Below are positions 34,469-41,839 of a DNA stretch of 47,432 nucleotides, in pieces. The stretch is taken from positions 1-47,432 of the forward strand of contig CAYZJV010000016.1 in the NCBI GenBank assembly GCA_964478945.1, given 5' to 3'. Within the stretch, counting starts at the first letter, position 1. The number at the start of each line of letters is the position of its first letter. Made by a program: the position numbers and the translations under genes. The notes below the pieces were generated by a model that saw only the letters and a list, made by a program, of their open reading frames with translations, did not search any database and was not told the DNA's origin. This DNA is from CAYZJV01 sp964478945. GTDB taxonomy: Bacteria > Spirochaetota > Spirochaetia > Sphaerochaetales > Sphaerochaetaceae.

Positions 34469-35476
34469 TCAAAGCGGATGGTCATGTTCCAAACGGGAAC
34501 GAATACCATCCGCTTTTTCCTTTGAGAATTGAGCACCCCTTTGCTGGATGATTTCTCCTGCAAGGAGAGAGGCGATATAACCCGAATCCTCAATGGAAAA
34601 TCTTCTACAAAGTCCATAGAGGAAGCCGGCTGCATAGATATCCCCAGCCCCGGTGGTGTCTGTGGGAGTGACGGGGCCTTGTACGGGAATACGCAGCAAA
34701 TGCCCCTCATGGGATATGTAGGAACCCATCTTTCCATTCTTGACGATGGCAGTTTTGCATAATTTGCCCATGGATTTGCAGCATTCGTAGGGATCATAGT
34801 TCTCGAAGAGAATCCTCGCCTCTTCACTATTGGCAAAGACCACATCGGCATGATCGGAGATGAGAGAGAGGAATTCGTCCCTATTGCGTCCGACTGCGAA
34901 AGGGTCGGCGATATCGAAGGTGACCGAAACATCGGCGTTGTGCGCGATTTCGAGGGCATGCAGGATTGCATCCTTCTGTGAAGCGGTATCCCACATATAT
35001 CCGGTGAAATGAAAGAAATCGGCCGCTTCGAGGCTTTTCTTCACAATATCCTTCCTCTCGTACAAACGATTCGCCCCAAGGTAAGTGTTCATGGTACGCT
35101 CGGAATCTTCGGTGATGAGGATGATGGAACTTCCGGTGGCCTCATCGCACACCACCAGTTCATCCGATACCCCGAGCTCCACCAAACGGTGTTTGTAAAT
35201 GCCTCCGAATTCATCCGAGCCCACCTTCCCCGCCAAGGTTGCCCCGATCCCCAGGGATGCGAGGGTGATGATGGTGTTGGGACAGGACCCCCCACAAGAA
35301 TACTCCTTGCGCTTGTCCCCGATGAGATCGAGGAGTACCTTTCGTCTTTCTCCGTCTATGAGGTGCATCGCACCTTTGTGGATTCCCAACCGCTCGAGTT
35401 CGGTATCGGATACTTGGACAATGATATCTATGAGGGGATTCCCTATCCCATATACTCTCGGAGCCTCTTTTCCCAT
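34469..35476 (-). CDS. PfkB family kinase, adenosine kinase-like
   Basis: A ribokinase-superfamily sugar or nucleoside kinase (335 aa). The glycine-rich N-terminal block (EYSCGGSCPNTIITLASLGI), GKVGSDEFG, and the C-terminal anion hole TDTTGAGDIYAAGFLYGL with catalytic Asp are diagnostic. The start VYGIGNPLIDII and YLGANRLY resemble adenosine kinase-like members. It converges on metK with only one base between stop codons. The metK terminator stem overlaps its last codons. A -10 TAGTAT ends 6 bases before the ATG, and no clear ribosome site is seen. The substrate is inferred, not shown. Confidence 0.88.
   Translation of the reverse strand: MGKEAPRVYGIGNPLIDIIVQVSDTELERLGIHKGAMHLIDGERRKVLLDLIGDKRKEYSCGGSCPNTIITLASLGIGATLAGKVGSDEFGGIYKHRLVELGVSDELVVCDEATGSSIILITEDSERTMNTYLGANRLYERKDIVKKSLEAADFFHFTGYMWDTASQKDAILHALEIAHNADVSVTFDIADPFAVGRNRDEFLSLISDHADVVFANSEEARILFENYDPYECCKSMGKLCKTAIVKNGKMGSYISHEGHLLRIPVQGPVTPTDTTGAGDIYAAGFLYGLCRRFSIEDSGYIASLLAGEIIQQRGAQFSKEKADGIRSRLEHDHPL
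34471..34518 (+). terminator. metK terminator inside the antisense kinase gene
   Basis: AAAGCGGATGG (34471-34481) pairs with CCATCCGCTTT (34506-34516), followed by more T residues (TTTTCC). Inside, GTTCC and GGAAC extend the stem. It begins 4 bases after the metK stop and is fully contained in the last codons of the convergent PfkB gene. Confidence 0.8.
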
Positions 35477-35482
35477 GGATCC

Positions 35483-35511
35483 ATACTACCCGGCTTTATC
35501 ACAACACACAA
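35483..35511 (-). promoter_or_regulatory. Promoter of the PfkB-family gene, possibly leaderless
   Basis: On the minus strand TTGTGT (35511-35506), a 17-base spacer and TAGTAT (35488-35483), ending 6 bases before the ATG. The -35 is weak (3 of 6), the -10 is 4 of 6. No good ribosome site is seen. Confidence 0.4.
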
Positions 35512-35516
35512 CCGGA

Positions 35517-35545
35517 TTGTCAAATGAAGTGTTACCCTGTAGGAT
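35517..35545 (+). promoter_or_regulatory. Promoter or ribosome site of murA (ambiguous)
   Basis: TTGTCA (35517-35522), a 17-base spacer and TAGGAT (35540-35545), ending 6 bases before ATG 35552. The AGGA in the -10 box could equally be a Shine-Dalgarno sequence at a normal distance of 7. The sequence alone does not decide. Confidence 0.4.
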
Positions 35546-35551
35546 GGTGCC

Positions 35552-36847
35552 ATGGGATCCTATATCATCTCGGGTGGAGTTCCCCTTTCAGGTACAGTTT
35601 CCATCAGTGGGAACAAGAATGCGGCTTTGCCTTGCATAGCCGCCACCCTTCTCACCGATGCACCCGTCACATTGCACAACATTCCTGCGATCGAAGATGT
35701 GCATGTGATGGTGGAGTTGGTGCGCCGTCTTGGTTCCAGGATCATCTGGCACGATGACAACTCTTTGACGATCACTTCAGGAGATCTTCACTCCTCGGAA
35801 TTACGTCCCTTGCCACCAGATCTGGTGGATGCGATCCGCGCATCCCTGCTGCTCGCCGGTCCATTGGTGGCCAGGGTAGGACACCTCATTCTCCCTCCAC
35901 CGGGAGGGGATGTGATCGGTTTCAGACGATTGGATACCCATTTCTTCGCTCTGGAATCACTGGGAAGCAGCTGTAGGATCAGCGATGACGGATTTCTGGA
36001 AATATTGGCCACCCGTCTCCGTGGTGCTCCGGTGTTTCTTGATGAGGCTTCGGTCACCGCAACAGAGAATGTGATCATGGCAGCGGTGTTGGCCGAGGGA
36101 ACCACAGTAATCAGCAATGCGGCGAGCGAACCCCATGTACAGGATCTTTGCCGTCTTCTCGTGGCAATGGGGGCCAGGATAGGAGGTATCGGTTCGAATC
36201 TTCTTACCATCGAGGGAGTCCACAGGCTTGGTGGCGCTGAATTCACCATCGGGTCGGATTATATGGAGGTTGGCTCCTTCATCGGCTTGGCAGCCGCCAC
36301 AGGTGGTTCCTTGGAGCTGTCCAATGTGGACCTTTCCCAACTGCCGATGATGGCGAAAGGCTTCGACAGGGTAGGTATCCGCTGGAAAATTGTTGGAGAG
36401 CACTCCATCCATATTCCTTCGGATCAGATGAGGATCATCAAGAAGACTGTCAACGGGCAGACACACAAGATAGACGATGCACCATGGCCGGGATTTCCGG
36501 CCGACCTGCTCAGCATCATTACAGTGGTGGCCACACAGATGACGGGTTCGGTGCTCATCCATGAGAAGATGTATGAATCCCGTATGTTCTTCATCGATTG
36601 GTTGATCAGAATGGGGGCGGATATCATTCTTTGCGATCCCCATAGGGCCATCGTCCAAGGTCCCGTGAGATTGAAGAGCGCGGAAGTCTCCAGTCCCGAC
36701 GTTCGGGCCGGGATGGCTCTTGTCATCGCCGCCCTCTGTGCCGATGGCATCTCCACGATTCAGAATATCTACCAGATCGAACGGGGTTACGAGCACTTGG
36801 AGAAGAAGCTCCTGGCGGTTGGAGCCAGAATCCAAAGAAAGGATTAA
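35552..36847 (+). CDS. murA: UDP-N-acetylglucosamine 1-carboxyvinyltransferase (Asp-type MurA)
   Basis: First committed enzyme of peptidoglycan synthesis, transferring enolpyruvate from PEP to UDP-GlcNAc (431 aa). K22 in SGNKNAALP and the DEASVTATENVIMAA block are typical. The mobile active-site loop reads LPPPGGDVIGFRRLD, with Asp 120 where most MurA have the fosfomycin-reactive Cys. Cys-to-Asp enzymes, such as those of Mycobacterium, Chlamydia and Borrelia, are known to stay active and resist fosfomycin. It diverges from the PfkB gene. The 344-base gap after it holds two perfect DnaA boxes. Confidence 0.96.
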   Translation: MGSYIISGGVPLSGTVSISGNKNAALPCIAATLLTDAPVTLHNIPAIEDVHVMVELVRRLGSRIIWHDDNSLTITSGDLHSSELRPLPPDLVDAIRASLLLAGPLVARVGHLILPPPGGDVIGFRRLDTHFFALESLGSSCRISDDGFLEILATRLRGAPVFLDEASVTATENVIMAAVLAEGTTVISNAASEPHVQDLCRLLVAMGARIGGIGSNLLTIEGVHRLGGAEFTIGSDYMEVGSFIGLAAATGGSLELSNVDLSQLPMMAKGFDRVGIRWKIVGEHSIHIPSDQMRIIKKTVNGQTHKIDDAPWPGFPADLLSIITVVATQMTGSVLIHEKMYESRMFFIDWLIRMGADIILCDPHRAIVQGPVRLKSAEVSSPDVRAGMALVIAALCADGISTIQNIYQIERGYEHLEKKLLAVGARIQRKD

Positions 36848-36920
36848 CCGTTTGTTTTTCAAGGAATTCCCTTCTTGTTTGGTGAATTTTCCCACAACCG
36901 GTCCAACACTATTCAACAAG

Positions 36921-36929
36921 TTATCCACA
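36921..36929 (+). promoter_or_regulatory. DnaA box (perfect)
   Basis: TTATCCACA, exact match to the consensus DnaA box, preceded by ACAAG as in the second copy. Confidence 0.8.
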
Positions 36930-37143
36930 ACCTTTTCCCCCCTTTGGACGAATGCATGGACCGCTGTACTTGTCAACCCCTTTCGAGTGGTTGCGTAGAC
37001 ATTTCCGATTGATACTGTCAACTTATTTCTTATAAAGAAATTGTTTGGCATTTCATATTGGAGCTTCTATCCAATAGTTATATAAGAATTATTGGCTTCA
37101 ATATAGGTAATTACGTACCGGGCACCCCTACTTGATCCACAAG

Positions 37144-37152
37144 TTATCCACA
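37144..37152 (+). promoter_or_regulatory. DnaA box (perfect)
   Basis: TTATCCACA, exact consensus, in the same orientation as the copy at 36921 and 223 bases from it, with a one-mismatch box 11 bases upstream. Confidence 0.8.
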
Positions 37153-37191
37153 GGATGTAGGTGTAGGAAAAACTTCAAAAATGCCAATCTT

Positions 37192-38370
37192 TCATGCGTG
37201 TTTCAAAGTCGACCCCGTAAGTATTTCCTTATATGAGAGCTCTTGGGCTCCTTGAGGCGCAAAAACCAATAGACGTTCCAATTCGTGGAACAATTCCCTC
37301 ACATTTCCTGGCCAAGGATTTTCCATGATGCGTGACATGGTGTCCCGATCGGGACGTCGCGATTCTCCGATCGATGAAAAAAAATGGTCGACCAATAGTG
37401 GTATGTCCTCCCTTCTTTTGCGAAGGGGATCAATACGTATCACCATCCTATCCAATCGGTAAAAGACATCGGACCTCAATACTCCCGAGTCACGAAGTTG
37501 GACGATTGGAATGTTGGATGCTGTGATCAACTTGAAACGGCTGCATTGGGATCTATAGCTTCCCACCTTCTGATAATTCCCTGTCTCCAGCAACCTGAGC
37601 AGTTTTGCTTGTACCGGTTTTCCCAAATCCTCCAGCTCATCCAAAAACAACACCCCGCCATTCGCCGTTCCCACATATCCGGGAGTAGATTCCCTCGCAT
37701 CGGTATAGGCTCCCCTTTCACTGCCGAACAGATGGGTATCGGCCAGGGTCTCGGGAATGTTGGAGCAGTTAACCACCACATAGGGATCGGGACATCCCGA
37801 TCTTTGTCGGAGAAGGTTCGCCACCACTTCCTTACCGGTACCGGTCTCCCCCTCGATATGGACGCAGGAGAAGCGGAAGGAGATTTTTCGAATGATCTCC
37901 CTGATGGTCTCCATGTGGGGCGAAGAACCGACCAAGACGGAAGACAACCCGTCGTCCTTGTGTTGGGCAAAGGACAGCCTCTCCCTCTGGGCCTTGGTCA
38001 AATGATCCCATATCGCCATGTGGCCTGCTACATTCACCACACATCGGATCAGTTGTTCAATCGTGCAACAGCGCTTGAGTATGCCGAACGCGCCATCTGT
38101 CCTATAGTCCGAACAACTGATATAGGAAGCGCTGGAGATGAGGATCTTGGGTCCCGGGAGTTCCTGTTCCATAATGTTGTTGAGGAGAAACAGCAAGCCT
38201 CTTTTGGAGAATTCATCATCGATGAGAAGCACGGGATGGGTATCGGCTTCCATGTTCGTCTTGAGTACCTTGAGTTGTCTGGAGTCGGTTGCACAACCAC
38301 AGGGCTTGGTGAGTTGACGATTGATACACAAGCGCAACTTTTCATCTTTGGATAACAGATACAGGGACAC
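37192..38370 (-). CDS. Sigma-54 activator-like AAA+ protein without HTH
   Basis: A 392-aa protein from GTG 38370 (AGGAGG lies 6 bases upstream; a TTG 30 bases earlier is rejected). The first 110 residues fit a receiver-like fold (PVLLIDDEF as strand 3, PKILISSAS as strand 4). The central AAA+ domain is NtrC-type: GETGTGKE (Walker A), NGGVLFLDELEDL (Walker B) and NPWPGNVRELFHELERL. Two oddities stand out. The sigma-54 contact loop, usually GAFTGA, reads GAYTDA, and the protein stops about 20 residues after the AAA+ domain with no Fis-type helix-turn-helix. It may act from solution, or not on sigma-54 at all. The rsmE gene is 87 bases upstream. Confidence 0.88.
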   Translation of the reverse strand: MSLYLLSKDEKLRLCINRQLTKPCGCATDSRQLKVLKTNMEADTHPVLLIDDEFSKRGLLFLLNNIMEQELPGPKILISSASYISCSDYRTDGAFGILKRCCTIEQLIRCVVNVAGHMAIWDHLTKAQRERLSFAQHKDDGLSSVLVGSSPHMETIREIIRKISFRFSCVHIEGETGTGKEVVANLLRQRSGCPDPYVVVNCSNIPETLADTHLFGSERGAYTDARESTPGYVGTANGGVLFLDELEDLGKPVQAKLLRLLETGNYQKVGSYRSQCSRFKLITASNIPIVQLRDSGVLRSDVFYRLDRMVIRIDPLRKRREDIPLLVDHFFSSIGESRRPDRDTMSRIMENPWPGNVRELFHELERLLVFAPQGAQELSYKEILTGSTLKHA

Positions 38371-38457
38371 ACCCGACCTCCTCAACCCAGATGTATGCAA
38401 TGGGGGTGTATGTACATGGTACCCGAGAAATCGGAATGGGGGAATGTAAAAAATTTG

Positions 38458-39228
38458 CTACACGTTGTCAATAACCAAATGGAGAACAATTGCAACCGCG
38501 GCAATCGCGGCCGTCTCTGCCCTCAGGATATTGGTTTTAAGCAATACCGGGTGAAAGCCTTGTTCGATCAAGAGTGACACCTCTTGATTCGAAAATCCTC
38601 CCTCGGCACCCACCAGAAGGGCCACTGGGGAGTCTTGGCTGTCATGGAGAATTGAGCTGAGGGATTCCTGCTTTCCGGTTTCCACTTGATGGAAGACCAA
38701 TGCAGTACCCCTTGCTGCCCAATCTTGCGCCACTTGACCGATGGAAAGAGGGGAAGCGATCTCAGTCACCACTGGAGAACCACTTTGTTGCAAGGCCTCC
38801 TTCACGATGGTTTGGTATCTGGTGGTCTTCTCCTGTTCCTTGCCCGAAAAATCGGCCACACAGTAGGCGCTGGACACCGGTATGATCCTCTTGACCCCGA
38901 GTTCGGTTGCTTGACGAATGATCTGGTCCATCTTCTTCCCTTTGCAGATGGCTTGGTACAGGTGGATTTCGGGGAACGGTCCCTTGAAGGCAGGGAGGGC
39001 ATCGGTGAGTGCCAACGGTTCTGTTTCAGCCGGTTCGCAAGTGAGTGTACAGTTGGATTTTGAGATCGACTCCAAGGTGAGGTTCCAGAGTGAGCCCTTC
39101 ACATCCCTACCTGTGAAGGAATCTCCCTCCTTCAGTCGCAATACACGGGAAAGGTAATGTGCATCCTTTCCCGTGACCGTATGGTGTGTAGAACCCTTGA
39201 AGTCCTTCGGAAGGACGAATATCCTCAT
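38458..39228 (-). CDS. rsmE: 16S rRNA m3U1498 methyltransferase RsmE
   Basis: SPOUT methyltransferase that methylates U1498 of 16S rRNA (256 aa). The N-terminal PUA-like domain (MRIFVLPKDF, HYLSRVLRLKEGD) is followed by the knotted domain with LLVGAEGGFSNQEV and LKTNILRAETAAIAAVAIV, the SAM-binding knot. The start shares one base with the stop of the upstream Ctp protease gene (TAATG), so the two are translated as an operon. Confidence 0.96.
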   Translation of the reverse strand: MRIFVLPKDFKGSTHHTVTGKDAHYLSRVLRLKEGDSFTGRDVKGSLWNLTLESISKSNCTLTCEPAETEPLALTDALPAFKGPFPEIHLYQAICKGKKMDQIIRQATELGVKRIIPVSSAYCVADFSGKEQEKTTRYQTIVKEALQQSGSPVVTEIASPLSIGQVAQDWAARGTALVFHQVETGKQESLSSILHDSQDSPVALLVGAEGGFSNQEVSLLIEQGFHPVLLKTNILRAETAAIAAVAIVLHLVIDNV

Positions 39229-40670
39229 TACTCACCAGTCTCCAAATACTCGATGGCACGTTTGAGTACACGATCGTACTCGGTGTCCGCGACCGGACGT
39301 TCATCATATGGAATCTCGTTGATGTACTCCCGCCGCAGCAGTAGACGATAGATGTCGGGTTCGAATTTGGGATCGTCGCCAATCACAGTATCGATGAAAA
39401 GCTCGATATTCTGCTTGGTATGTTCCGGATGTGCTTCAACGAACTCCGACAGCACTCCACTGTTGAGGAATTCCATGTAGTCATCCATCTGCTCATCACT
39501 GATCTCAAGGTCTTCCACTTCGATGTCCACCGGGATTCCCAACTCATGGATGTCATTGCCATCCGGAGTCTTGTATTGGCTGGTGGTCAAGGTGTAATAC
39601 CCATCACCGAAGGGGCTGACAATCTGGATGAGTCCCTTGCCGAATGTGGTCGTACCGATCAATATCGCCCGATCGTTGTCCTTGAGAGCCCCCGCGAGGA
39701 TCTCCGAGCTCGATGCGGATCCTCCATTCACCAATGCCACAACCGGCATTGTCGTGGGTACCAATGTGCGGGAAGAGGCCACATAGGTTCTGTTGTCGGA
39801 AGATTTCTTGCTGTGCACATGGACTATCGGTTGGTCCGAAAGGAGCATGTCGGCAACGTTCATCGTCGCATCCACGATTCCCCCGGGATTGTCCCTAAGG
39901 TCGACAATGAGCGATTCAATCCCACGATCAAGCAGCTCCACAAGTTCCTTTCTCACTTGGTCTCCGGTGGTTGTGGTGAATTGGATGATCCTAAGATACC
40001 CGATCCCATGGTCCAGTACATCGGCAGAGACGGTGGGAATCGAGACGATTTTACGAATGACGGTAACCTCGAATGTGGATTGTCCCCTCAGGATCGTCAA
40101 CACCACAGGAGTATTCGGCGTTCCCTTGAGTGCTTTGGAGGCTTCTTCGGCTTCCCAGTCCTCAACCGACTCTCCATCGATATGGCTGATCAGGTCTCCG
40201 GAATGTAATCCGGCTGCTTCGGCGGGAGATCCGGGAAATACCGAAGTGATGTTCACCATATAGGTTTCCGGTTTGGTGAAATCACGGTACTCCAGATAAT
40301 TTTTGGAAATGTAGGCTCCGATTCCTCCATAGGTACCGCTGGTTTCCTCACTGAAATCGGAAGCCTCCTTGGAGACAATATACGCCGAGTATTCGTCCTC
40401 AAGCCCGGCAAAAAGACCTTTCGCCATGCTCTCATATACATTCTTGTGGTCTATGTCGAACAGGAAGTCCCGTTCCACCAGACGATAGAGAAGCTCGAGT
40501 TTCTGCATGTTGACCGATATTTCGTCTTGTGGATATCTTGCCGTACCCGATTGGGAGGAGTTCGAAAAGAATGCGGGTATCAATTGTTCATCGATGCCGG
40601 TCGCAGTGGCGGCTTGACCGATGAAGACCGAAAAGACAACCAATATTAGTACTGTAGCAATCTTTTTCAT
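39228..40670 (-). CDS. C-terminal processing protease (S41 family)
   Basis: Exported serine protease of the CtpA/Prc family (480 aa from ATG 40670). A signal peptide is clear (MKKIATVLILVVFSVFIGQA, cleavage near TAT-G). A PDZ domain (about 130-210, with GIGAYI and DLISHIDGESV) precedes the catalytic domain with Ser in GGSASSSEILAGAL and Lys in TTTFGKGLIQ. It would act in the periplasm on protein C-termini or cell-wall enzymes. A longer upstream frame is rejected because the signal peptide begins at 40670. It is followed by rsmE and diverges from lgt. Confidence 0.95.
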   Translation of the reverse strand: MKKIATVLILVVFSVFIGQAATATGIDEQLIPAFFSNSSQSGTARYPQDEISVNMQKLELLYRLVERDFLFDIDHKNVYESMAKGLFAGLEDEYSAYIVSKEASDFSEETSGTYGGIGAYISKNYLEYRDFTKPETYMVNITSVFPGSPAEAAGLHSGDLISHIDGESVEDWEAEEASKALKGTPNTPVVLTILRGQSTFEVTVIRKIVSIPTVSADVLDHGIGYLRIIQFTTTTGDQVRKELVELLDRGIESLIVDLRDNPGGIVDATMNVADMLLSDQPIVHVHSKKSSDNRTYVASSRTLVPTTMPVVALVNGGSASSSEILAGALKDNDRAILIGTTTFGKGLIQIVSPFGDGYYTLTTSQYKTPDGNDIHELGIPVDIEVEDLEISDEQMDDYMEFLNSGVLSEFVEAHPEHTKQNIELFIDTVIGDDPKFEPDIYRLLLRREYINEIPYDERPVADTEYDRVLKRAIEYLETGE

Positions 40671-40753
40671 ATCTACAATATATAAAAAATCGAATTGACC
40701 GGCTACATATGCATGGTTGACCATCATGATTGCCAAACGAAGCAAGAGGAAAG

Positions 40754-40770
40754 GGACCATTCCATGGTCC
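40754..40770. repeat. Palindrome in the Ctp-lgt divergent gap
   Basis: GGACCAT (40754-40760), TCC, ATGGTCC (40764-40770): a 7-base perfect inverted repeat. A related ATGGTTGACCAT lies about 35 bases away on the Ctp side. They may be operators for the divergent Ctp and lgt genes. Confidence 0.4.
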
Positions 40771-40824
40771 ACTCTCCCGAGCGAGTGCAGGCAACGTAAG
40801 GATCCATACCTTGCCATGGGGGTA

Positions 40825-40853
40825 TTGATACCTTTCATTTCTCAGCGTACACT
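40825..40853 (+). promoter_or_regulatory. Promoter of lgt, possibly leaderless
   Basis: TTGATA (40825-40830, 5 of 6), a 17-base spacer and TACACT (40848-40853, 4 of 6), ending 6 bases before ATG 40860. The intervening bases are pyrimidine-rich, with no ribosome site. Confidence 0.6.
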
Positions 40854-40859
40854 TCCGCC

Positions 40860-41825
40860 ATGTTCCAATATGTAGCATATCCTTCTTGGATTTCACCTTT
40901 TGTAATTCCCGGATTGCCTGTCAGATGGTACAGCGTGATGTATCTGGTTGCCTTTTCAATCACCTTTATCCTGTTCATACGACAGCGCAACAAAGGGTTG
41001 ATTGAGATTTCCAACGATGATGCCTATACCTTGTTCCTCTATACGATCGCTGGTCTCATTCTTGGTGCGAGGCTCTTCTCAACCCTATTCTACAATGGTT
41101 CGACCTATTATTGGACACACCCCTGGATGATATTCTGGCCGTTCTCCAATGGGCAGTTTGTAGGACTTCCCGGCATGAGCTACCATGGAGGCGTTGTGGG
41201 TGCGGTTGTGGGAGGTCTGATCTTCTCAAAGAGGTACAGGATGAAATTCCTTTCGGTCGCGGATGCGGTCGTGGCTGGAATTCCCCTTGGGTATACCTTT
41301 GGTAGACTGGGAAACTTCATCAACGGGGAGCTGTGGGGAAGGGTATCCACCGTTTCATGGGCCATGGTGTTCCCACGGGCCCCCTCCTTCTCCACCAACT
41401 ATGAATGGGTGAGGAATATCGCCGACAAGATTGGAATGGAATATTCAACCGGAGCGATGGTGAATCTACCGAGACATCCGAGCCAACTGTACGAAGCCCT
41501 CTTTGAAGGAGTGGTGCTGTGGCTGTTCATCTGGTTCTTCATCAGGAGGCGGAACAAGTATCCCGGGTACACACTTGGTTGGTACATCGTGGGATATGGT
41601 ATCGTCAGGTTTCTTATCGAATATCTCAGGGAGCCCGATTCCAATATTGGCTTCATCATTTCATGGGGAGCCTCTTCCGAACCTACCGCATTGTTCCTTT
41701 CACCTTTCAACATCTCGATGGGGCAACTTCTCAGCATATTGATGATTGGAGCGGGAGTGCTCGTCCTTCTTTTGTCGAAACAATATCACCGCAAGAGTCT
41801 ATCGCGAAAGAAATCCCATCGATAG
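40860..41825 (+). CDS. lgt: Prolipoprotein diacylglyceryl transferase
   Basis: Inner-membrane enzyme that attaches diacylglycerol to the lipobox Cys of prolipoproteins (321 aa, about 7 helices). LPVRWYSVMYLVAF at the N-terminus, SYHGGVVGAVVGG and the Lgt signature GRLGNFINGELWGR are diagnostic. The C-terminal half has YPGYTLGWYIVGYGIVRFLIEYLREPD. The ATG has no ribosome site and lies 6 bases after a -10 box. It is followed after 14 bases by the aminopeptidase gene. Confidence 0.96.
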   Translation: MFQYVAYPSWISPFVIPGLPVRWYSVMYLVAFSITFILFIRQRNKGLIEISNDDAYTLFLYTIAGLILGARLFSTLFYNGSTYYWTHPWMIFWPFSNGQFVGLPGMSYHGGVVGAVVGGLIFSKRYRMKFLSVADAVVAGIPLGYTFGRLGNFINGELWGRVSTVSWAMVFPRAPSFSTNYEWVRNIADKIGMEYSTGAMVNLPRHPSQLYEALFEGVVLWLFIWFFIRRRNKYPGYTLGWYIVGYGIVRFLIEYLREPDSNIGFIISWGASSEPTALFLSPFNISMGQLLSILMIGAGVLVLLLSKQYHRKSLSRKKSHR

Positions 41826-41839
41826 TACAAGGAGTTCCA

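Larger units (their letters stand above)
36848..37191. other. Convergent intergenic region with two perfect DnaA boxes
   Basis: A 344-base gap between the ends of murA and the activator-like gene, so it needs no promoters. It holds the only two perfect TTATCCACA boxes in the window, at 36921-36929 and 37144-37152. Both lie in a shared 14-mer ACAAGTTATCCACA (36916-36929, 37139-37152). A one-mismatch box TGATCCACA (37133-37141) lies 11 bases from the second. The middle (37010-37115) is AT-rich and has small hairpins: TTTCTT/AAGAAA at 37026-37040 and ATTGGA/TCCAAT near 37057-37075. No protein gene is seen. Confidence 0.7.
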
